From Bin5 sp034428435 (GTDB taxonomy: Bacteria; Chloroflexota; Anaerolineae; Caldilineales; Caldilineaceae), in contig DAOUHY010000366.1 in the NCBI GenBank assembly GCA_034428435.1, forward strand, positions 1 through 64,000: 64,000 bases of DNA, in the 5' to 3' direction. The notes under the pieces are model-generated. The model had not been told where the DNA came from and searched no databases. It worked only from the letters and a program-made list of their open reading frames with translations. The position numbers and the translations under genes are program-made. This document shows, in pieces, positions 50,871-60,128 of this stretch (its first letter is position 1; each line of letters starts with the position of its first letter).

Positions 50871-52775
50871 TCAGTCGGTCTCATCGACGAACTGGGCCCA
50901 TGCGCCCTCCATTCCCTCGCTGGTGACGCCGTAGAAGACGCGCAGTTCTGAACCCTCGCGCAGGGCCAGATCGAATCTCTTCTTGCCTGCCCTCTTGTCG
51001 GAACGGATGTATCCGACATTCTCTTTCCAACGGATCTGACCGGCTTTGACCGGGCTGTCTTCGTACTGGGCAATGGCGTAGTTCCAGAGCTTACGTGCGC
51101 CCTTGCGGGTGACGTTGCCTACGCTGCGCTGGTTGCGCATGTTGCGCACAACGTAGTAGGTCGTGTCGCCGCGTGTTTCGCTGTCTACGATTTCAACGCC
51201 ATCCTGGGGTAGGTAGAAGGGGTCATCCGAACCTGCTGATGCCTGCCTTGCGCGACCGCTCGGGCTCCCGGGGCTCCTCGCCCTACTGCCGTCCGACCTA
51301 CCCGATCCTTCAGGTCGGGGCGCGACGGGGGTCTCGTCCGTGTCTCCGTTGGCGACGAGGTCGGAACTGAGTCCTACGCTCTCAAGGACCAGGGCGACGA
51401 TCTCATCGCGCAGGGCCATGCTGGTTTCGGCGTCGTTGCGGACGTAGAACTTGGAGCCGTCGAGACAGTAGGGCTTGGAATCGCCGGCGTCAACGCCGAT
51501 GCGGAGTACGTCACCGCCGCTATTGGTCAGGATCTCGAAGCGGGCCTCAAGAGGGGGCGACAGCCGCTCCGTGATCGCCTGCTGCAGCTCGTTCTGCACC
51601 TGCTTAGAGGCTGCGAGTCCTTTCACGCGGCCTTTGCGGGCGCTGGCACCGACAAATATGGTGCCGCCGTCGGTGTTGGCGAAGGCGCAGAGATCGGCGA
51701 GGACGACGGTCTGCCTTCCGCCTTTTATGTTGGCGGATTCGTGAAAGCTCTGGGTCTGATTGGGACCTTCGGCACGGGCGGCGGCCAGATGATCGACCTC
51801 TTTTTCAGGGGCGCGAAAGGGGCGCGTGCGGTCGAAGAAGCGGCTGGCGAAGAGCTCTCTGATGGCGTCGAAGGTTGGTTCGGGCAGAAGGAGCTCGGTA
51901 GCGCGCTCGCCGAGGCCTAGGCGCCGGCTGTTGCGGGGGTCGTTGTTCAGGCGGTGGGCGTCGCTGCCCTGGATGCAGTGCATCTTACGAGGGTATTCGG
52001 TCTTGGAGCCATTGAAAAAGCGGGCGGTAGCTCTGCGGCTGCGGCTTTCCAGATCGGTTACTTCCAGGGCACTCAGGTTGTGATCCTGGGTATAGGCGAT
52101 CTTGGTCTGGCCGCCAAAGGGGAAGTTGCGCATGGCGACGCCGTTGGTGCTATTGGCGTGAGCGGCGATGGCGATACCGCCGGAATCGACGATTGTTTCG
52201 TAGGCCGAGGTGACGTCGGTGCTGGCGCCAGTCTCGGTGGAGCCGACGAGCAGCCTATCTTCCGGGACGTTCAGGCGCAGGAGCGTGTGTTCCAGTTTTC
52301 GGACCGAGGTTTCAGGAGGATAGATGGCGAGGATGTGGAAGCCAAATGTAGCGGTAAATTCGAAGCCGGGCAGTATGACGATTTCGTTGGCGAGTTGAAG
52401 CCACTGCTCGAGATTGTTTCGTTCTTCAGCCGTGAGCCGGTTTTCCTCTTTCAGGCGGGTGAGCCACTCAATCTCGCGGCGGATTGCCGCCACACCGGCA
52501 ACGGTGTTGTGATCTGTGATGGCGACGATATCGAGCCCTCGTTCGCGGGCGGTCGTCAACCACTGCAGATATGTGATGCCGGGCTCTTCGTAGTCGTTCG
52601 AGGCCGGTGTATGCGTGTGGAGGTCGGCTTTGAACCAGCGCAATCTGCCTCCGCCCTGCCGTCCTTGCGTCTGGGCGCGTGCGTCATGTCTGCCTGTAGC
52701 CTGGTTACTCCCTTCAATGGATTTCGATTGTCTGGCCGACTGGCCGCCGGCTCTTGTCCTTCTTCTTCTACTCAT
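50871..52775 (-). CDS. PHP-phosphoesterase fused to an AlbA_2-type ATP-binding domain
   Basis: 634-residue protein of unknown role. A basic, disordered N-terminus (1-45) precedes a complete PHP metal site: D51-L-H53-T-H55, D88-H89 in AITDHN, H206 of AAHAN and D272-A-H274. Then FHESANIKGGR and FANTDGGTIFVGA (344-377) mark an AlbA_2 (Schlafen-like ATP-binding) domain to about 470. A Ser/Arg/Gly-rich linker (480-515) leads to an unrecognised C-terminal region (about 515-634) with GYI and many basic residues. PHP enzymes hydrolyse phosphoesters; AlbA_2 domains occur in nucleic-acid or defence proteins. It lies 41 bp after lon on the same strand and may be in one operon with it. Confidence 0.78.
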   Translation of the reverse strand: MSRRRRTRAGGQSARQSKSIEGSNQATGRHDARAQTQGRQGGGRLRWFKADLHTHTPASNDYEEPGITYLQWLTTARERGLDIVAITDHNTVAGVAAIRREIEWLTRLKEENRLTAEERNNLEQWLQLANEIVILPGFEFTATFGFHILAIYPPETSVRKLEHTLLRLNVPEDRLLVGSTETGASTDVTSAYETIVDSGGIAIAAHANSTNGVAMRNFPFGGQTKIAYTQDHNLSALEVTDLESRSRRATARFFNGSKTEYPRKMHCIQGSDAHRLNNDPRNSRRLGLGERATELLLPEPTFDAIRELFASRFFDRTRPFRAPEKEVDHLAAARAEGPNQTQSFHESANIKGGRQTVVLADLCAFANTDGGTIFVGASARKGRVKGLAASKQVQNELQQAITERLSPPLEARFEILTNSGGDVLRIGVDAGDSKPYCLDGSKFYVRNDAETSMALRDEIVALVLESVGLSSDLVANGDTDETPVAPRPEGSGRSDGSRARSPGSPSGRARQASAGSDDPFYLPQDGVEIVDSETRGDTTYYVVRNMRNQRSVGNVTRKGARKLWNYAIAQYEDSPVKAGQIRWKENVGYIRSDKRAGKKRFDLALREGSELRVFYGVTSEGMEGAWAQFVDETD

Positions 52776-52816
52776 TGGTCATTCTCTGTCGTTAATGTTT
52801 CACTTGCCGAAGCTAA

Positions 52817-55675
52817 TCATCCGGCCTGCGATGCGTACTCGATCTGTTGCGGCGCGTCTTCGGCTTCTTCGTCCGCAGGCCGTTGCCGGCGCGGGTCCGG
52901 CGCATTGGTGGAAGTTGGCGCCTCGGGTACTGTCGACAGATCCAGGAGCGCCGTGTCCAGTACCTCGTCAACCGTGTCCACCGGGATAAATTTCAAGAGG
53001 TCGCGTACGTTTTCAGGAAGATCCTCCAAGTCGGCCTCATTGGCGGCAGGCATGATGATGGTACTCAGCCCGGCACGCGCTGCGGCCAAGACTTTTTCTT
53101 TCAACCCGCCAATGCGAAGCACTTTGCCGCGCAGCGTGACTTCTCCGGTCATGCCGACGTCGGGATCGACTGGTCTGCCTGTGAGGAGGCTGGCGATGGC
53201 GGTGACCATGGTAACGCCGGCGCTGGGGCCGTCCTTGGGGAGCGCGCCCTCGGGGATGTGCAGATGGAGGTCGATTTCTTCAAAGAAGTCCGGCGGGATG
53301 TTGAGTTCGGGGGCGCGGCTGCGCACGTAGCTCAAAGCAGCCTGCGCGCTCTCCTTCATCACCTCGCCCAGCTGCCCGGTGAGTACAAAACCCTTCTTGC
53401 CGGGCATTTTGGTGGCCTCGAAGAAGAGGATTTCGCCACCGGTCATGGTCCAGGAAAGTCCAACGGCCACGCCAGGCATGCTGGTGCGGTCGGCGATCTC
53501 CTCGCGCTGGAAGCGGCGCTTGCCCAGGTACTCGACGAGTGAGTCGGGCTTGATGTGGACGGGAGAGAAGGGTGCTTCGGCCACGGCAGTAAGCTGGGGA
53601 AGCGGGGCGGCGGCGTCTTTGGCGACTCCGGACTGGCCGTTGGCCGAATGGCCCTCTCCGTTTACAGCCTGATCCTCCAGGTAGCCTTGCTGCGTCTGGC
53701 TATCGTCAAGACCCAATGGAAGCGGCGGCTGGACCCAGTAGGGTTGCATGGCGGCGATGTTGGCGGCGACTTTGCGGCAGATTTTACCGATCTCGCGCTC
53801 GAGGTTGCGGACGCCGGCCTCGCGCGTGTAGTCATGGACGATTTTTCGTAGGGCGTCGTCGTCAAAGACGATCTCGCCTTCGCGAAGACCGTTTTCCCTG
53901 ATCTGTCGCGCCACAAGGTATTGCTGAGCGATCTTGACCTTCTCGTGCTCGGTGTAGCTACTGAGCTGGATGATCTCCATGCGATCGCGCAGGGGGCCCG
54001 GGATTGTGTCAAGAACGTTGGCAGTGGTGATGAACATGACCTCGCTGAGGTCGAAGGGCACGTCCAGGTAGTGGTCGCGGAATTCCCGGTTTTGTTCGGG
54101 GTCGAGGACCTCCAGGAGGGCACTGGTGGGGTCGCCGCGAAAGTCGCGACCCAGTTTGTCGACTTCGTCGAGCATAAAGACGGGGTTCTTGGTTTCGACG
54201 CGGCGGAGGCTCTGGATGATGCGGCCGGGCATGGATCCGATGTAGGTGCGGCGAAAGCCGCGAATTTCGGCTTCGTCGCGAACGCCGCCCAGTGCGAGGC
54301 GCATGAATTTGCGGCCCATGGCGCGTGCGATGCTGATGCCCAGACTGGTCTTGCCGACGCCAGGCGGGCCGACAAAGCAGAGCAAAACGCCCTCGCGCTC
54401 GCGACGAATTTTGTCGCGAGCGTCCTCTTCCTCGTCGTCCTCACGCTGGGCCTTGCGGGCTGCGCGCAGTTTGCGCACGGCCAGATACTCGACGATGCGG
54501 TCTTTGATTTCTTCGAGGCCGTAGTGGTCCTCTTCAAGAACTTCGCGGGCGTGGGTAATGTCGAGGTTGTCCTCGGTGGTCTTCTGCCAAGGCAGAGAGA
54601 CCATGAGGTCGAGATAGGTCTTGATGACACTGTATTCGGCGGCTTGAATCGGCATGCGGCGCATCCGGTTCAGTTCTCGCAGCGACTCTTTGTGTGCTTC
54701 CTCGGGCATGCCGGCGGCTTCAATGCGCTCCTCGAGTTCGCGAATGTCGGCTTCCTGCTCGTCCTCTTCGCCCAGTTCCTTCTGGATAGCCTTCATCTGC
54801 TCGCGCAGGAAAAAGTCCTTCTGCATTTTTTCCATCTCGCCCTGGGCCTGGGACTGAATTTTGTTTCCCAGCTCGGTGACGTCGACTTCGTTGTGCAGCA
54901 GGTGCGTCAGGCGGAGCAGCTTCTCCTGGACGCTGTCGATCTCCAGGAGTTCCTGGGCGTCGTTCATTTCGAGGCGCATGCTGCTGGCGACGAGGTAGGC
55001 GAGCTGGCGGGCGTTTTCGACGTTGGCTGCCATGACGGCCAGTTCATCGGGCATCTGACCGTCGAGCTCGACCAGGCGCCGGAAGAGGTCCTGGACGGCG
55101 CGGGCCGTGCCGTCGAGTTCCAGTCCCTCTTCCAAGGTTTCGGGCAGCACCTCGACGCGGGCACGCAGATAGGGTTTTTCCTGGATGTACTCCTTGAGGC
55201 GGATGCGCTCAAGGCCCTGGACGGCCAGACGGATTGTGCCGTCGGGGGCTTTCAGTACGCGGTGGACCTGCGCGGCGGTGCCGATCTCATAGAGCTGATC
55301 GGGGGCGGGCTCCTCGACCGATTCATCGCGGCTGGTCACGAGGGCAATGATGCGGTTTTGGGGCAGCGATTCCTCAACCAGTTTGATGCTGCGCTCCTGG
55401 CCGATGGTGAGAGGAAGCCACATCATGGGATAGACGACGATGCCGCGTAACGGCAGGACGGGCAGGTCATCGGCGACATCGCTCAGCGATGGCTCTTTTG
55501 TGTCCTTGGCCTCAGCGTCGTCTCCGGGCGCGTCATTGTTTTCGGCCACAACGGGCTCGGTCTCGACTTCCGTCTCGTCAGATGTGGGCTCGCTCTCGGA
55601 GTCTGCCGCCGGGTCTTCGACGGCCGGTTCTTCCACAGTCTGCTTTTCTTCTTTCTCTTTCGGTTCCGAACTCAT
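52817..55675 (-). CDS. lon: ATP-dependent Lon protease
   Basis: Cytosolic protease that destroys damaged and regulatory proteins. The N-domain begins PVLPLRGIVVYPMMWLP after an acidic, low-complexity extension of about 65 residues (Glu/Asp/Thr/Ser-rich). AAA+ Walker A is GPPGVGKT with K442; the protease has Ser818 in GPSAGVTM and Lys859 in GGLKEKV, close to the normal spacing. A Gln/Gly/Ala-rich insert of about 50 residues sits between the ATPase and protease domains. ATG 55675 gives 952 residues; the frame is open to 55900 but the extra part is not family-like. Start and acidic tail fit the Lon of many Chloroflexota. Confidence 0.95.
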   Translation of the reverse strand: MSSEPKEKEEKQTVEEPAVEDPAADSESEPTSDETEVETEPVVAENNDAPGDDAEAKDTKEPSLSDVADDLPVLPLRGIVVYPMMWLPLTIGQERSIKLVEESLPQNRIIALVTSRDESVEEPAPDQLYEIGTAAQVHRVLKAPDGTIRLAVQGLERIRLKEYIQEKPYLRARVEVLPETLEEGLELDGTARAVQDLFRRLVELDGQMPDELAVMAANVENARQLAYLVASSMRLEMNDAQELLEIDSVQEKLLRLTHLLHNEVDVTELGNKIQSQAQGEMEKMQKDFFLREQMKAIQKELGEEDEQEADIRELEERIEAAGMPEEAHKESLRELNRMRRMPIQAAEYSVIKTYLDLMVSLPWQKTTEDNLDITHAREVLEEDHYGLEEIKDRIVEYLAVRKLRAARKAQREDDEEEDARDKIRREREGVLLCFVGPPGVGKTSLGISIARAMGRKFMRLALGGVRDEAEIRGFRRTYIGSMPGRIIQSLRRVETKNPVFMLDEVDKLGRDFRGDPTSALLEVLDPEQNREFRDHYLDVPFDLSEVMFITTANVLDTIPGPLRDRMEIIQLSSYTEHEKVKIAQQYLVARQIRENGLREGEIVFDDDALRKIVHDYTREAGVRNLEREIGKICRKVAANIAAMQPYWVQPPLPLGLDDSQTQQGYLEDQAVNGEGHSANGQSGVAKDAAAPLPQLTAVAEAPFSPVHIKPDSLVEYLGKRRFQREEIADRTSMPGVAVGLSWTMTGGEILFFEATKMPGKKGFVLTGQLGEVMKESAQAALSYVRSRAPELNIPPDFFEEIDLHLHIPEGALPKDGPSAGVTMVTAIASLLTGRPVDPDVGMTGEVTLRGKVLRIGGLKEKVLAAARAGLSTIIMPAANEADLEDLPENVRDLLKFIPVDTVDEVLDTALLDLSTVPEAPTSTNAPDPRRQRPADEEAEDAPQQIEYASQAG

Positions 55676-55907
55676 AGTTTTCTCAACGCGTCTGAAAGGA
55701 ACTCGGGCTACCTTAATGGCCGGAGTGGCGGCACGTTGCTCCGGCTCCAGGTAAGTCCATCGGGTGTTATCCCATACGTTGCGGGTTTTGACTCCCGCTG
55801 ACGCCCTCTGGATGCTGACAAGGCAAGCAATAGTTGGCGATTTTCTACAGATTGCCGCGACATTACGGCCAGACTCCTGCAGGGATCTGGACGCGAACAA
55901 CAGGAGA

Positions 55908-55935
55908 ATTGTACCACAGAAACGCTGAATCTAAA
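55908..55935 (-). promoter_or_regulatory. Candidate lon promoter
   Basis: TTTAGA (55935-55930), 16-bp spacer, TACAAT (55913-55908). The leader to ATG 55675 would be about 225 nt. No CIRCE element or heat-shock operator was seen. Confidence 0.3.
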
Positions 55936-55988
55936 GTGGGGAAGCTACCTTTTGGCCAGGGCATTGGCATCTGACCGGGAGTGAGCTT

Positions 55989-56200
55989 TCAGGAGATCGG
56001 CAGTCTTCCAGCCGGCTCGCCTACGATCGGCAGAGACACTGAATCGGGTACTTTCCCTTCTAGGTAGGCGTTGGGAGCCGAGCGGTGCAAGACGGCCCGG
56101 TTGTGCTGTGGATAGCCACGACATGGGCGACAGTCGTCCACGTCCCAGACAAAGTGGATTGCGTTCTTGATGCTCTCGTGACCGAGAGCGGAAGGCAGGC
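55989..56200 (-). pseudogene. Decayed ISAs1-type transposase C-terminus
   Basis: Frame on the minus strand reads GHESIKNAIHFVWDVDDCRPCRG, then YPQHNRAVLHRSAPN. This aligns with the ISAs1-family end HW.IEN.LHWVLDV.F.ED.SR...G...N.A.LRR.ALN. The conserved Glu of IEN is Lys here and the frame upstream is not transposase-like, so it is non-functional. The similarity is from motif memory, not a database search. Confidence 0.45.
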
Positions 56201-56332
56201 GCAGTCCAGCATTGGAGGAAGAGACGGAATTCAGATTCGGTGCAGATGCCTTGGGGGCCGATGCGAGCATTTCATTCATTGTGGATCGTTTGTCTTGATT
56301 TTGTTGCACAGGCATTCTCATCTGTGTGTTGG

Positions 56333-56382
56333 ACGAGCGTTTACGAGCGTTCATGAGAGTTTACGAGCGTTGGACGAGAGTT
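56333..56382 (+). repeat. Short tandem repeat of ACGAGCGTT
   Basis: ACGAGCGTT recurs at 56333, 56343 and 56363, with variants ATGAGAGTT (56353) and ACGAGAGTT (56374), each about 10 bp apart. One helical turn per unit suggests a possible protein-binding array. It lies next to the transposase remnant in a region without genes. Confidence 0.6.
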
Positions 56383-57079
56383 TGGGTGTTGCCTGAACTG
56401 CAGTTCTTGTGATTTGGGTGATGGGCTGTGTTGGGAGCTCTCGCCGGTGCTGGCAGGACCGTTCAACTGTTTGCGTGCGTTGTACGAGAGTTGTGCGAAT
56501 GTACATTTGGCGGGACGTGTTTTGGCGGGAATGGCGGGAATAGCGGAAAAGTCGGGCAATAGCGGGCGAATTTTTTTTTCGGCTGTTTTTTTTCTCTACG
56601 CTTTTGCATCAGTTTCTCCGGTTTTGGCGTCAGATCCTGGTTCTGGCCACCTTTCTACGACTGTAGATTTCAACAGACTCATGCCTATCAGCTGGCGGCT
56701 GGGTGGTGGGCGTGGCGTCGTGTTTGGACCATCAGGATCGGGTAAGGTCGGGCAATAGCGGGCAGTATTCCTTATCCCGGACTTTGCGCTTGATTTCGCA
56801 CACGTTTCCTCGCTGTCCTGGTTGGGTACTGGGCAGTTGCCAGTCTTGGAAGGGTTGTCCCTCGCTGTCAGAATCCCTGCCAGCGGGCGTCGCGGCTTGA
56901 TGAGAGTACGCTCTCAGTAATGCCTTTTCGCATTTTGAAGCAGGGATATTATAACACTGTTTTTGATGCAAATGCCCCGGAATTTCAGAGTGCGGTTCAT
57001 TCTTGGGGTGATGACAGTCAGGCAAGGGGATACATGGCAACGGTGGCTGAATTTCTTTTCGAACTTTGAGGAAGGCGTA
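56383..57079. other. Intergenic, no gene recognised
   Basis: Long region of low-complexity and AT-rich runs such as TTTTTTTT, with no domain, RNA gene or regulatory element identified. The open frames are not conserved in pattern. Confidence 0.4.
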
Positions 57080-57569
57080 GGGCAGGCACAAGGCCGGCAC
57101 CTACAGGGCTGGTGCGCGTGGATAGGGACGGTGTCGCGCGTACGTGGGCAGGCACAAGGCCGGCACCTAGAGGGCTGGGGCGCGTGGAAAAGGACGGTGT
57201 CGCGCGTACGTGGGCAGGCACAAGGCCTGCTCCTACAGGGCTGGGGCGCGTGGAAAAGGACGGTGTCGCGCGTACGTGGGCAGGCACAAGGCCGGCACCT
57301 ACAGGGCTGGGGCGCGTGGAAAGGGACGGTGTCGCGCGTACGTGGGCAGGCACAAGGCCTGCCCCTACAAGGCTGGGGGGCGTGGATGGAGAGGGTGTCG
57401 CGCGTACGGGGGCAGGCACAAGGCCGGCCCCTACAGGGCTGGGGCGCGTGGATGGGGACGGTGTCGCGCGTACGGGGGCAGGCACAAGGCCGGCCCCTAC
57501 AGGGCTGGGACGTGTGGATGGGGACGGTGTCGCGCGTACGGGGGCAGGCACAAGGCCGGCACGTAAGGG
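57080..57569. repeat. Tandem array with exact 66-bp period
   Basis: Eight hairpin starts at 57080, 57146, 57212, 57278, 57344, 57410, 57476 and 57542: GGGCAGGC, loop ACAAG, GCCGGCAC or GCCTGCCC, then TACAGGGCTGGGGCGCGTGG and a GTGTCGCGCGTACG end. The period is constant to the base over seven steps, and because 66 is divisible by three all six frames stay open. The apparent long proteins in both directions (Arg/Pro/Cys-rich) are therefore artefacts. Confidence 0.92.
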
Positions 57570-57730
57570 GATCTGATGGAACTGGCGGGACGCGGTCGGG
57601 CCAGACACGGTCGATTAGGGACCTGCTACGAATATCGAGACCCGGTCGATGAGGCACGGCATGGTTTAGGGGGGGCGTTGCGGGGGCGGAGCCCCCGCAC
57701 AAGGGAGGGCCGACTAGGCCCGACCGCCCA
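57570..57730 (+). repeat. Dispersed composite repeat, copy C (3' part)
   Basis: GATCTGATGGAACTGG through the twin hairpins to CCGCCCA, about 85% identical to the 3' parts of copies A and B. It directly follows the last unit of the 66-bp array, so the array occupies the place of the left part of the composite repeat. A GGTCAGT tandem stretch follows (57738-57770). Confidence 0.78.
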
Positions 57731-58057
57731 GAACTGCAGTGGTCAGTGGTCAGTGGTTAGTGGTCAGTGAATAGTTCGACTGGTGGGCGACTGGTGTGAA
57801 GAGGAGAGAGTGAAGAGTGAGAGTTGCTGTTTCGTCTGCCGCGGGTTGGGACGCGGGGCTGATAGTAGTTCAGGCGTTGCCAGTGCATTGCGGGGGCTCA
57901 CCTTCTCTTTGGGATGCACCCGGTCGCGTGACTTTGCTTTTCGCCTATGGAGGCGTGTGCTACACTGCGGGGGAAGGAGGCGCTGACAAGGGAAGCCGGG
58001 AAACGGAAGTTCAGGACTCCTTCGCCTCATCACTTAATTTTCAGGCAGGAGAAACTG

Positions 58058-59200
58058 ATGAAGATTACGGATCTGTCCGTTCGCCGATTTCGCTATATTT
58101 CGAATACCGTGCGCGACTCTGAAGGGCACGGGCATCCGGGCCCAGACCACGAGGCGGTGCAGTCGGTGCTGACGATTCATACAGATGAGGGGATCGAGGG
58201 GTACTACTTCGGCAGCCCGCCGCAGGCGCTGATCAACAGCCTTGTGAAACCTTACATCACCGGCGAGGACCCGTTCTATCGCGAGCGCATCTGGCACAAT
58301 CTCAAGGAACGGCAGCGCCTGAATATGGCTACGATGTCGGACAGGCTGCTGAACGCGGTGGACCTGGCTCTGTGGGACCTGGCGGGCCGTGCGTTGAATC
58401 TGCCGGTGCACAAGCTGCTGGGGGCGACGCGCGACAAGGTGCCGGCCTATGCGAGCACGATGTGCGGAGACGACATCGAGGGGGGACTGGGCACTCCGGA
58501 GGACTACGCGAACTTCGCCGAGTGGTGCATCGAGCGCGGGTACTCTGCCTTCAAGCTGCACACGTGGCAACCGCCCTACGAGGGGGCGCCGGACGTCAAG
58601 CGGGACATCGCGGCGTGCGCGGCGGTGCGGGAGGTCTACGGCCCGGATGCGCACCTGATGCTGGACCCGTATCACTATTACTCGCGGCTGGAGGCGCTCT
58701 ACCTGGCGAAGGGCCTGGAGAAGCTGGACTACTACTGGATGGAAGAGCCGATGGACGAGCACAGCATGTCGTCCTACGTGTGGCTATGCGAACAAACGTC
58801 ACTGCCGATCTGCGGTCCGGAGACGGCGGAGGGTAAGATGTACACGCGGGCCGAGTGGATCAAGGCGGGGGCATGCGACCTGGTACGCGGTGGCGTCGGC
58901 GACCTGGGCGGGTTGACGCCGCTGATGAAGGTCGCGCATCTTGCCGAGTCGTTCGGGATGAGGATGGAGGTGCACGGCGGCGGGCCGGGCAATTTTCACG
59001 CCCTGTGCGCGATGGGCATTCCCGGCCAGTACTACGAGCGCGGCCTGCTGCACCCGTTCATCGACTACGAGCAGCCGGCCCCATGGCTCAACCGCCTGGA
59101 CGACCCGATGGACGAAGAGGGGTTCGTGCACATTTCGCAGCTGCCGGGTCTGGGTCAGGACATCAACTGGGAGTACATTGAGGCCAATCTTGTAGAGTAG
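58058..59200 (+). CDS. Enolase-superfamily protein (mandelate racemase/sugar-acid dehydratase type)
   Basis: Metal-dependent enzyme that abstracts a proton alpha to a carboxylate. Catalytic-type K167-x-H169, metal ligands D203, E229/E230 and E255 in CGPETAEG, and H306 in EVHGGGP are present, so the active site appears complete. The subgroup is the mandelate racemase class, whose members dehydrate sugar acids such as galactonate or rhamnonate. ATG 58058 has a close AGGAG and gives 380 residues; the frame opens at 57947. It heads a three-gene row with a PhyH dioxygenase and a 2-hydroxyacid dehydrogenase, which suggests breakdown of a hydroxy or sugar acid. Confidence 0.85.
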   Translation: MKITDLSVRRFRYISNTVRDSEGHGHPGPDHEAVQSVLTIHTDEGIEGYYFGSPPQALINSLVKPYITGEDPFYRERIWHNLKERQRLNMATMSDRLLNAVDLALWDLAGRALNLPVHKLLGATRDKVPAYASTMCGDDIEGGLGTPEDYANFAEWCIERGYSAFKLHTWQPPYEGAPDVKRDIAACAAVREVYGPDAHLMLDPYHYYSRLEALYLAKGLEKLDYYWMEEPMDEHSMSSYVWLCEQTSLPICGPETAEGKMYTRAEWIKAGACDLVRGGVGDLGGLTPLMKVAHLAESFGMRMEVHGGGPGNFHALCAMGIPGQYYERGLLHPFIDYEQPAPWLNRLDDPMDEEGFVHISQLPGLGQDINWEYIEANLVE

Positions 59201-59266
59201 GGCGCGGAATACTGAGAACAGGTCGGGGAGCTGGCGCTGCCGTTTGGGCAAAGGAAGGGGGGCCGG

Positions 59267-60016
59267 ATGGACGAGGTAGAACGGTATCTATTCGATGTGC
59301 GAGGCTATCTTGTGGTTGAGGACGTGCTGTCTGCAGGGGAAGTAGATGAGCTGAACGCGTTGATAGACAGCCAGGGACTGCCGGGGCCGGAGCTGGACAC
59401 GATGGGGGCCAGGTTTGGCGGCTACCTGGAGTGGGACGAGGCTTTTTGTACTCTGCTGGACCATGAGCGCATCATGCCTTATCTCAAAACGATTTTGGGC
59501 GACGGCTTTCGACTGGACCATTACTACGGCATATACATGCGCGCGGGCACAGAACGGCTGCGCCTGCACGGTGGAGCGACGCCTTACGACCCACCGGAAT
59601 TCTACCACTACAACAACGGTCAGATGTTCAACGGCCTGACGGTCGTTTCCTGGAATTTATCGGCATCCGGGCCCGGATTGGGCGGATTCTGTGGGGTTCC
59701 GGGCAGCCATAAGGCCAACTTTCCTTGCCCCGACGGCATCCGGGTTGCGCACGACGCGCATGAGGCCGTGGTCGTCCCGGAGGCGCCGGCGGGTTCGGTG
59801 GTCATCTTCACCGAGGCGCTGACCCACGGCACGGTGGAATGGGCTGCGGAGTTTCACAGACGTTCTCTGCTCTACAAGTACAGTCCAGGTCAGCAGTCGT
59901 GGAGCGCGAAATATTCGGAGGCGCCGCGGACCGTCAAACTGACGGCGCGCCAGAAGCTTCTGTTTGAGAAGCCCTATTTCAACTCGCGGCCTTCTCTTTT
60001 CGAGGGGGAAAAGTAG
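59267..60016 (+). CDS. Phytanoyl-CoA dioxygenase family protein
   Basis: Predicted Fe(II)/2-oxoglutarate-dependent oxygenase of 249 residues. The double-stranded beta-helix features are visible: LHGGATPYDPPEFYHYNNGQM, FCGVPGSHKANFP, and THGTVEWAAEFHRRSLLYKYSPG with the distal metal His (187) and the Arg (198/199) that binds 2-oxoglutarate. The usual HxD becomes H101-G-G, so the second metal ligand is not evident and activity may differ. It lies 66 bp after the enolase-superfamily gene. Substrate unknown. Confidence 0.82.
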   Translation: MDEVERYLFDVRGYLVVEDVLSAGEVDELNALIDSQGLPGPELDTMGARFGGYLEWDEAFCTLLDHERIMPYLKTILGDGFRLDHYYGIYMRAGTERLRLHGGATPYDPPEFYHYNNGQMFNGLTVVSWNLSASGPGLGGFCGVPGSHKANFPCPDGIRVAHDAHEAVVVPEAPAGSVVIFTEALTHGTVEWAAEFHRRSLLYKYSPGQQSWSAKYSEAPRTVKLTARQKLLFEKPYFNSRPSLFEGEK

Positions 60017-60128
60017 ATTCGCAATGGGCAGGTCGGGCCGTGGAAATGCCGGCTGCTGCGCGCGGCGTAAGGCCGGCCATTCAGACGTCAGTTTCAACCC
60101 TTTTGGAGTCCAGTAAAGGAGTAAGCAC

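Noticed and set aside
53921..55450. 509-codon plus-strand frame opposite lon
   Set aside because: It mirrors the lon coding sequence; lon has complete motifs on the minus strand, and the antisense product has no recognisable domain.
57080..57569. Could the tandem arrays be CRISPRs?
   Set aside because: The whole unit is conserved, with no unique spacers between short repeats, and no cas genes are in the window.
56914..57702. Long Cys/Pro/Arg-rich reading frames on both strands
   Set aside because: They run through the 66-bp tandem array. A unit length divisible by three keeps every frame open, so the repeated peptides are artefacts.
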